Source: Clostridiales bacterium (GTDB lineage: Bacteria; Bacillota; Clostridia; Peptostreptococcales; Anaerovoracaceae). Taken from it: 64,000 nucleotides of DNA. This document shows, one piece after another, positions 60,043 through 64,000 of the stretch (its first letter is position 1; every line of letters starts with the position of its first letter). The notes below the pieces were generated by a model, which did not search any database, was not told where the DNA came from, and saw only the letters and a program-made list of their open reading frames with translations. The stretch is from assembly GCA_015243575.1 (NCBI GenBank), contig CP042469.1:1054001-1118000 (forward strand), given 5' to 3'. The translations under genes were made by a program, and so were the position numbers.

Positions 60043-60657
60043 ATGAAAAAAATAGGCATTATCGGCGGCACCTTCGATCCGGTGCATTATGGACATCTGA
60101 TTCTGGCAGAGCAGGCTCGTGTTGAGGCTGCTCTGGATCGGGTCGTCTTTATGCCAGCAATGGTGCAGCCGTTTAAATTGCATACGAAATCAGCGGAAGG
60201 GGATCATCGGTACGCAATGCTTTTAGAAGCAGTTTCGGGAAACCCTTATTTTTCTGTGTCAAGAAAAGAGCTGGATTCTCCCGACATCTCCTATACCATC
60301 CATACGCTGAAAAGTTTAAAAGAAGAGATGGGGGAGGATGCAGAGCTCTATTTCATTATTGGAACCGATGCCTTTTTGAGCTTAGAGAAATGGTATTCTG
60401 CAGAAGAACTGCTGAGAAACTTTTCTTTCGTCATCGGAATGCGTCCCGGCTATAAGGAACAAGAACTCAAAGAGATGATCGATCATGTCAGAGAGATCTA
60501 TGGAACCCGTGTTGCCGAAATTAACAACTCGGAAGTTGAGATCTCATCTTCTGACATCAAGGAACGAATTCGAACGGGAAAAAGCATTAAGTATCTTTTG
60601 CCGGATGGTGTAGAAAGCTATATTAGAAATAACGGGCTCTATACCGTTTTGGATTAA
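60043..60657 (+). CDS. nadD: Nicotinate-nucleotide adenylyltransferase
   Basis: NadD makes nicotinic acid adenine dinucleotide for NAD synthesis. The 204-aa protein has the nucleotidyltransferase motif GGTFDPVHYGHL (8-19) with the catalytic His pair, the central FIIGTDAFLSLEKW, and the closing ISSSDIKERI (about 166-175), which corresponds to the ISSTxIR motif. The ATG follows AAAGGAGGG. First of the nadD-yqeK-rsfS run typical of Bacillota. Confidence 0.95.
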   Translation: MKKIGIIGGTFDPVHYGHLILAEQARVEAALDRVVFMPAMVQPFKLHTKSAEGDHRYAMLLEAVSGNPYFSVSRKELDSPDISYTIHTLKSLKEEMGEDAELYFIIGTDAFLSLEKWYSAEELLRNFSFVIGMRPGYKEQELKEMIDHVREIYGTRVAEINNSEVEISSSDIKERIRTGKSIKYLLPDGVESYIRNNGLYTVLD

Positions 60658-60698
60658 AGCTTGAAATTTGTGGGTATAAATGGTAGTATAATTAAGTT

Positions 60699-61274
60699 AT
60701 GCAGTGTACGGATAAAAACTTACTCATTGATTATATCAACAGTAATATGACGGAAAAGAGGCGAATCCATACCTATGCAGTTGCGGAGGAAGCTGTGAAG
60801 CTTGCCCGCCGGTACGGAGAGGATGTGGAGAAGGCTGAACTAGCCGCTCTTTTTCATGATTTCTTTCGTGGGATCTCGGTAGAGGAACTCAATGGCTATG
60901 TGAAGGCATTTGGTTTAAATCATGTCTATCTGAATAATAATAATTTAGCTCATGGCAAAATTGCTGCCATTGTTATGGAGCGAGATTATCATATTACAGA
61001 TCAGGATATAATTAATGCAGTCAGCTTTCACACCACTGGCAGGGCAGAAATGTCACTGCTTGAAAAGATCGTTTATTTAGCGGATGCAATTGAGCCAAAT
61101 CGGGCCTATCCTGGGGTAAATGAGCTTCGAGACCTTGCCACGAAGGACTTGGACAAGGCTTGCCTTCTTTCTCTAAATAGAAACATTGAGTATATCAGGA
61201 GCCGAGGGATTTATCTGGACGAAGATACACTGCAGGCAAGAGATAGCTTGCTGAAAAAAATCAGAAATCAGTAA
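60699..61274 (+). CDS. yqeK: YqeK-type HD domain phosphohydrolase (diadenosine tetraphosphatase)
   Basis: A 191-aa HD-domain enzyme of the YqeK family. HTYAVAEEAVKLARRYG with the first His, ALFHDFFRG with the HD dyad, AHGKIAA, and SFHTTGRAEMSLLEKIVYLADAIEPNR with further metal ligands. YqeK enzymes cleave Ap4A symmetrically. The ribosome site is weak (GGTAG/TAATTAAG). It lies between nadD and rsfS, as in many Bacillota. The start is set at the ATG 60699. Confidence 0.92.
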   Translation: MQCTDKNLLIDYINSNMTEKRRIHTYAVAEEAVKLARRYGEDVEKAELAALFHDFFRGISVEELNGYVKAFGLNHVYLNNNNLAHGKIAAIVMERDYHITDQDIINAVSFHTTGRAEMSLLEKIVYLADAIEPNRAYPGVNELRDLATKDLDKACLLSLNRNIEYIRSRGIYLDEDTLQARDSLLKKIRNQ

Positions 61275-61335
61275 ATGCTGGTTTCATAACAAAATAGCAT
61301 AGATTAAGGTATAAAAGAAGGAAAGGAGTAATTGA

Positions 61336-61692
61336 ATGAATAACAAAGAGGTGGCACTAAAAGCAGCTGCTGTTCTTCTAAACAAGAAGGCAATGGACGT
61401 TGTAGTAATTGACATCGCTGAGAAATCATCTTTTGCGGATTATTTTGTCATCGCATCCGGCGGTTCCGAAAGGCAGGTTGGAACCCTTGCGGATGAAGTG
61501 GAAGATCAGTTCGCCAAGGAAGGGATCCTCACAAAGAGTGTGGAAGGCAAAAAAACTTCCGGCTGGATCCTGATGGATTTTGGTGATGTTATTGTAAATA
61601 TATTTACCGTTGAGCAGCGTGACCGATACCATATTGAAAAGGTTTGGAGCGACTGTACATTCCTGGAAATAAACGAAAACGAATTGCAGTAA
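61336..61692 (+). CDS. rsfS: Ribosome silencing factor RsfS
   Basis: RsfS binds ribosomal protein L14 and blocks subunit joining when nutrients are short. The 118-aa protein has DIAEKSSFADYFVIASGGSERQV and the conserved GWILMDFGDVIVNIFTVEQRDRYHIEKVW. The ATG follows GAAAGGAG. Third of the nadD-yqeK-rsfS group; leuS follows after 87 bases, a common order. Confidence 0.95.
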   Translation: MNNKEVALKAAAVLLNKKAMDVVVIDIAEKSSFADYFVIASGGSERQVGTLADEVEDQFAKEGILTKSVEGKKTSGWILMDFGDVIVNIFTVEQRDRYHIEKVWSDCTFLEINENELQ

Positions 61693-61779
61693 TGAAACAG
61701 GGGAATCTGCGATTTCCTTGCATAAGTCTGCCGTTAATCTGTAAACAGATGGCGGGCGAGTATACGGAGGTTAACTTAA

Positions 61780-64000
61780 ATGATTGAGCGCTATGATTTC
61801 GGAGAAATCGAAGCCAAATGGCAAAAACACTGGGAGGACAGTAAGCTTTTCAAAACCACTGAGGAAGAGGGAAAGAAAAAGTATTATCTGCTGGAAATGT
61901 TCCCCTATCCATCGGGAAAGCTTCATATGGGCCATGTAAGAAACTATTCCATCGGTGACGTGGCCACGAGATACCTCAAAATGAACGGATATAATGTACT
62001 TCATCCTATGGGCTGGGACTCTTTCGGTCTGCCTGCGGAGAATGCTGCCATCAAGCATGGAATTCACCCCAATGTATGGACATGGGAAAACATTGCGGAA
62101 ATGAGAAATCAGCTAAAGCAGCTTGGGTTATCTTATGATTGGGATCGAGAAGTCGCCACCTGCCACCCTGATTATTACAAGTGGATGCAATGGATTTTTA
62201 TTCAGTTTTTTGAAAAGGGCCTGGCATATAAGAAGAAGAATCCTGTTAACTGGTGTCCTTCTTGTCAGACAGTACTTGCAAATGAGCAGGTCGTTGACGG
62301 AGCATGTGAACGCTGTTCTACTCCTGTTGGGAAAAAGGATCTGGATCAGTGGTATCTGAAGATTACCGACTATGCCGATCGCCTGCTGACTGATATTGAT
62401 CGGCTGGAAGGCTGGCCCAACAAGGTCAAGGTCATGCAAAAAAACTGGATTGGAAAAAGCGTCGGCGGTGAAGTGGATTTCACAATTGAAGGCTTTGACA
62501 AGACACTGAAGATATTTACTACCAGGCCTGATACTTTATTTGGCGTTACCTATATGGTACTTGCTCCAGAGCACCCATATGTTAAAGAGCTTATCGCCGG
62601 AACGGAATATGAGGCCGCTGTTAATGAGTTCCTCAATAAGCTTCAGTACATGACCGATATTGAAAGAACCGCCACAACCCTTGAAAAGGATGGTATCTTC
62701 ATCGGAAGATACGCAGTGAATCCTTTGAATGGCAAGAAGGTTCCCGTTTATATTGCAAACTATGTTCTCATGGATTACGGCACCGGTGCTATTATGGCTG
62801 TTCCTGCCCACGACCAGAGAGACTTTGATTTCGCTAAGAAATACAATTTGGATATCATTCCAGTCGTCGATCCGAAAAACCCGGAAATCGATATTAACAA
62901 CCTGAAGGAAGCCTTCGAAGCCGACGGCACTATGATCAATTCCGGACAGTTTGATGGAATGGATGTGGAGACGGCAAAAGAGCAGATTGTGGCTTTCCTT
63001 GAGGAGAAGAACATCGGAACAAAGTCTGTAAATTTCAGACTCAGAGACTGGCTGATTTCAAGACAGAGATATTGGGGCTGCCCAATTCCAATGGTCTGGT
63101 GTGATCACTGCGGCTGGGTACCGGAAAAGATGGAAAACCTACCGGTTCTTCTGCCAACTGACGTTGTCTTCACCGGGAAAGGAGAGTCGCCGCTGACCAC
63201 CAGCCCGACCTTCATGGATACCACCTGCCCGAAATGCGGCGGAAAGGCAACGAGAGAAACGGATACCATGGATACCTTCCTGGATTCTTCCTGGTATTTC
63301 TTAAAATACACAGATGCCAAGAACATGGAACGGATCTGGGATCAGAAAAAGGCCGATTACTGGATGCCCGTAGACCAATATATCGGAGGTGTAGAGCATG
63401 CGATCCTGCATCTACTCTATGCAAGATTTTTTACTAAGTTCCTCTACGACATCGGTTTCAGTGCGGCAGATGAGCCGTTTACAAACCTGCTGACTCAGGG
63501 CATGGTGCTCAAGGATGGTACAAAAATGTCAAAATCCAAGGGTAATGTTGTCAGTCCGGAGGAAATTATCAGCAAATACGGAGCAGATACAGCACGTTTA
63601 TTTATTCTGTTTGCATCTCCGCCGGAAAAGGAACTGGAATGGTCCGATGCTGGAGTGGAGGGAAGCTACCGCTTCCTGAACAGAGTGCACCGACTCGTAT
63701 TTGAGCTGAATGACAAGCTCAAGGACGTGACTGCATCCAGACAGGCAGTCAGCGCTGAGGACAAAAAGTTAAACTATGCAATGAACGCTACCATTAAGAA
63801 AGTATCTGAGGATGTGGGCGGCAGATTTAACTTCAATACAGCGATCAGCTCCATTATGGAACTTGTCAATGAGATCTACCGCTATAAAGAAACAGAGACA
63901 CTGAATCTGGGACTTCTAAAAGCTGCAGTGGAGAATTTAATTTTGATTTTATCTCCGTTTACACCGCACATTTGCGAGGAAATGTGGGAGTTTACAGGAC
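61780..64000 (+). CDS. leuS: Leucine-tRNA ligase (5' part, runs off the window)
   Basis: A class I synthetase; 740 codons are visible and the frame is open to the right edge. The HIGH motif is [16 protein letters not shown] (about 42-57), [16 protein letters not shown] precedes the editing domain, TTRPDTLFG-like [18 protein letters not shown] lies in it, and KMSKS is in [14 protein letters not shown]. The zinc-knuckle [13 protein letters not shown] is intact. Start is ATG 61780, 9 bases after CGGAGG. The 87-base leader has a small hairpin but no T-box. The anticodon-binding domain and tail lie beyond the edge. Confidence 0.96.
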   Translation, partial: MIERYDFGEIEAKWQKHWEDSKLFKTTEEEGKKKYYLLEMFPYPSGKLHMGHVRNYSIGDVATRYLKMNGYNVLHPMGWDSFGLPAENAAIKHGIHPNVWTWENIAEMRNQLKQLGLSYDWDREVATCHPDYYKWMQWIFIQFFEKGLAYKKKNPVNWCPSCQTVLANEQVVDGACERCSTPVGKKDLDQWYLKITDYADRLLTDIDRLEGWPNKVKVMQKNWIGKSVGGEVDFTIEGFDKTLKIFTTRPDTLFGVTYMVLAPEHPYVKELIAGTEYEAAVNEFLNKLQYMTDIERTATTLEKDGIFIGRYAVNPLNGKKVPVYIANYVLMDYGTGAIMAVPAHDQRDFDFAKKYNLDIIPVVDPKNPEIDINNLKEAFEADGTMINSGQFDGMDVETAKEQIVAFLEEKNIGTKSVNFRLRDWLISRQRYWGCPIPMVWCDHCGWVPEKMENLPVLLPTDVVFTGKGESPLTTSPTFMDTTCPKCGGKATRETDTMDTFLDSSWYFLKYTDAKNMERIWDQKKADYWMPVDQYIGGVEHAILHLLYARFFTKFLYDIGFSAADEPFTNLLTQGMVLKDGTKMSKSKGNVVSPEEIISKYGADTARLFILFASPPEKELEWSDAGVEGSYRFLNRVHRLVFELNDKLKDVTASRQAVSAEDKKLNYAMNATIKKVSEDVGGRFNFNTAISSIMELVNEIYRYKETETLNLGLLKAAVENLILILSPFTPHICEEMWEFTG

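Noticed and set aside
61693-61779. T-box or other leader before leuS
   Set aside because: No T-box sequence and no terminator; only a small hairpin is seen.

Overview
The window reads as a chromosomal segment of an anaerobic, motile, low-to-moderate GC member of the Clostridia (Bacillota). Pointers are strong AGGAGG-type ribosome sites, a fused SecDF, HemZ, a TIGR04086-type membrane protein, a CIRCE/HrcA operator, a guanidine-I riboswitch, many ferredoxin-type proteins and a bacteriohemerythrin. A family such as Anaerovoracaceae is possible but is only a guess. No rRNA, CRISPR array, insertion sequence or prophage was seen. One tRNA gene (Leu, anticodon CAA) is present.

Layout. 1-8.7 kb: end of the flagellar stator operon (motA-motB); an HrcA-controlled DnaJ-like chaperone; a glutaredoxin/zinc-ribbon fusion; a flavin-binding NimA-like protein; a CsoR-family metal sensor with a His-rich tail; a DUF421 membrane protein; a carotenoid-desaturase-like FAD enzyme with a lipoprotein; a zinc-ribbon protein; infC with a probable ATT start; and a hemolysin III protein. 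8.8-23.3 kb: the main accessory block. A sigma-54 activator is followed by tandem -24/-12 promoters, a small CxxC protein, a C-GCAxxG-C-C protein, an XdhC-type maturation factor, a truncated molybdenum hydroxylase, a polyferredoxin, a full-length Mop-type aldehyde oxidoreductase, a mosaic FAD/[4Fe-4S]/CCG protein, and NuoE-, NuoF- and NuoG-like subunits. Together these look like a molybdenum aldehyde oxidoreductase wired to NAD(P) through a flavin/iron-sulfur module.

23.4-38.8 kb: a 5'-truncated acetyltransferase remnant; a TetR regulator and Lon sharing operator-like sites; a DUF1858 protein; a UroD-family methyltransferase; a CGGC protein overlapping a MocR regulator; a guanidine-I riboswitch ahead of a GAP/LysE-like membrane protein; a GNAT; a lipoprotein; a CsoR/P1B-ATPase copper-type module with three palindromic operators; a TetR-flavoprotein operon with tandem operators; and small proteins. 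38.9-46 kb: mnmA, yajC, tRNA-Leu, then an AraC regulator divergent from an amino-acid permease and an amidohydrolase. 46-64 kb: a chemoreceptor with a long poly-HAMP array, then housekeeping genes: TIGR04086-type protein, secDF, rel, dtd, a metallo-beta-lactamase-fold hydrolase, hemZ, hisS, aspS, nadD, yqeK, rsfS and leuS, which runs off the right edge.

The items most worth following are the guanidine riboswitch controlling a GAP-family protein not known to me as a guanidine exporter, the sigma-54-controlled aldehyde oxidoreductase system with its truncated paralogue, and the His-rich CsoR with a long leader.
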